Of a DNA stretch of 64,000 nt, positions 62,858 to 64,000 are shown piece after piece. Position 1 is the stretch's first letter, and each line of letters begins with the position of its first letter. This stretch comes from Comamonas aquatica NBRC 14918 (GTDB lineage Bacteria; Pseudomonadota; Gammaproteobacteria; Burkholderiales; Burkholderiaceae_C). The notes under the pieces are model-generated. The model was given only the letters and a program-made list of their open reading frames with translations. It did no database searches and was not told the origin of the DNA. The position numbers and the translations under genes were made by a program. The DNA lies in contig NZ_BBJR01000041.1 of assembly GCF_000739875.1 (NCBI RefSeq), forward strand, positions 1-64,000, read 5' to 3'.

Positions 62858-64000
62858 ATGGCAGCTAAACCCTCTACTTCTGCATCCGCGTATTCCGAAG
62901 GCTCGATCCGCGTGCTCAAGGGCCTGGAGCCCGTCAAGCAACGTCCGGGCATGTACACCCGCACCGACAACCCCCTGCACATCCTGCAGGAGGTGATCGA
63001 CAACGCCGCCGACGAAGCGCTGGCCGGTTTCGGCAAGAAAATCAAGCTCACCCTGCACACCGACGGTTCGGTCAGTGTGGAAGACGATGGCCGCGGCATT
63101 CCGTTTGGCCTGCACCCCGAGGAAAAAGCCCCCGTGGTAGAGCTGGTCTTCACCCGCCTGCACGCCGGCGGCAAGTTCGACAAGGGCAACGGCGGGGCCT
63201 ACAGCTTCTCCGGTGGCCTGCACGGCGTGGGCGTGTCCGTGACCAATGCCCTGGCCACGCGCCTGGAAGTGACCGTGCACCGCGACGGCGAAGTTGCCAC
63301 GCTGGCGTTTTCCGGTGGCGATGTGGTCGAACCCCTGGCCCGCCGTGCCATGGTGGCCGGCGACCGCAAGCAGGGCACCACGGTGCGCGTCTGGCCCGAC
63401 GCCAAATACTTCGACAGCCCCCACCTTCCCATGGGCGAGCTGGTGCACCTGCTGCGCTCCAAGGCCGTGCTCATGCCCGGCGTCAGCGTCACGCTGACGA
63501 ATGAAAAGACCAAGGACGTCCAGCAGTGGCAGTACAAGGGCGGCCTCAAGGACTACCTGGAGCAGACGCTGACCGCCGACGCCGTCATCCCGTTGCTCGA
63601 AGGCGAAGGCTATGCCGACAAGCACAGCGACACCTTCAGCGAAGGCGAAGGCGCCGCCTGGTGCCTGGCCTTCACCGAGCAGGGCGCGCCCATGCGCGAG
63701 AGCTACGTCAACCTGATTCCCACCACCGCCGGCGGCACGCACGAAAGCGGCCTGCGCGATGGCCTGTTCCAGGCCGTCAAAAGCTTCATCGAGCTGCATG
63801 CCCTGCTGCCCAAGGGCGTTAAGCTGATGCCCGACGACGTTTTCGCGCGCGCCAGTTTCGTGCTCTCGGCCAAGGTGCTGGACCCGCAGTTCCAGGGTCA
63901 GGTCAAGGAAAAGCTCAACAGCCGCGATGCCGTGCGCCTGGTCTCGGGCTTCGTGAAGCCCGCCATGGAGCTGTGGCTCAACGCCCATGTGGAATTCGGC
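62858..64000 (+). CDS. parE: DNA topoisomerase IV subunit B, 5' part (runs off the window)
   Basis: The first 381 codons; the 3' part lies beyond the window. GHKL ATPase domain: SIRVLKGLEPVKQRPGMYT, LQEVIDNAADEALAGF (Glu and Asn of motif I), VEDDGRGIPFGLHPEEK, LHAGGKFDKGNGGAYSFSGG and LHGVGVSVTNALATRLEV. Then the transducer domain with YVNLIPTTAGGTHESGLRDG. The short spacing in the ATP-lid and QRPGMY favour ParE over GyrB. Divergent from the MFS gene. Confidence 0.95.
   Translation, partial: MAAKPSTSASAYSEGSIRVLKGLEPVKQRPGMYTRTDNPLHILQEVIDNAADEALAGFGKKIKLTLHTDGSVSVEDDGRGIPFGLHPEEKAPVVELVFTRLHAGGKFDKGNGGAYSFSGGLHGVGVSVTNALATRLEVTVHRDGEVATLAFSGGDVVEPLARRAMVAGDRKQGTTVRVWPDAKYFDSPHLPMGELVHLLRSKAVLMPGVSVTLTNEKTKDVQQWQYKGGLKDYLEQTLTADAVIPLLEGEGYADKHSDTFSEGEGAAWCLAFTEQGAPMRESYVNLIPTTAGGTHESGLRDGLFQAVKSFIELHALLPKGVKLMPDDVFARASFVLSAKVLDPQFQGQVKEKLNSRDAVRLVSGFVKPAMELWLNAHVEFG

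Overview
The window is GC-rich betaproteobacterial chromosome. Gene content and order fit Burkholderiales, most likely family Comamonadaceae: pyrG-kdsA-eno-ftsB, dapA-bamC, tsaE-amiC divergent from queG, coaBC-(small gene)-dut, two Bug/TctC substrate-binding proteins beside xerD, and many copies of an imperfect palindrome built on ATAGCTG...GCGC. That assignment is inference; no rRNA or other phylogenetic marker was available for comparison. I saw no tRNA, rRNA, CRISPR array, intact insertion sequence or phage.

Layout. (1) 1-6.5 kb is accessory-like. An AT-rich minus-strand module of overlapping genes (829-3627) encodes two membrane proteins, a hidden 55-residue protein that starts with GTG, and a coiled-coil membrane protein split over two frames at a T6 tract. 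Two gene-poor stretches follow, with a hexanucleotide repeat in the second. (2) 6.9-9.2 kb is a cobalamin riboswitch upstream of a BtuB-like receptor. (3) 9.8-28.3 kb holds miaA, a Bcr/CflA exporter, a long methylglyoxal synthase, a porin, a PhoD phosphatase, gdhA behind three helically phased dyads, an RpiR regulator with mutL, dedA between two glycine-zipper lipoproteins, a PepSY membrane protein, and amiC-tsaE divergent from queG. (4) 28.3-38.4 kb holds a GDSL esterase and AEC transporter pair, xerD between two Bug proteins, a tandem pair of catalytically degenerate EAL-HDOD proteins, a DUF455 protein, a gamma-carbonic anhydrase and hslO. (5) 38.5-45.9 kb is the housekeeping block ftsB, eno, kdsA, pyrG, coaBC, dut. 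(6) 46-51.3 kb is a PhoQ-like two-component system and PepSY protein divergent from a second PepSY protein and a ferric-reductase-like flavocytochrome. (7) 51.3-64 kb holds a SlyD-like PPIase, an aldehyde dehydrogenase, a ribosomal oxygenase, bamC-dapA, a 704-residue orphan, a methyltransferase, a frameshifted SDR, a hidden 56-residue membrane protein, an MFS transporter and the 5' part of parE.

Most genes sit in short operons with 1-46 nt overlaps or gaps. Starts were moved from the longest reading frame wherever a Shine-Dalgarno sequence or the family N-terminus supported another codon (TTG for the RDD gene, miaA and tsaE; GTG for bamC, hslO, dedA and the histidine kinase). Several promoters put a -10 box (TACAAT or TACATT) 6-9 nt before the start codon, which predicts leaderless or nearly leaderless mRNAs.
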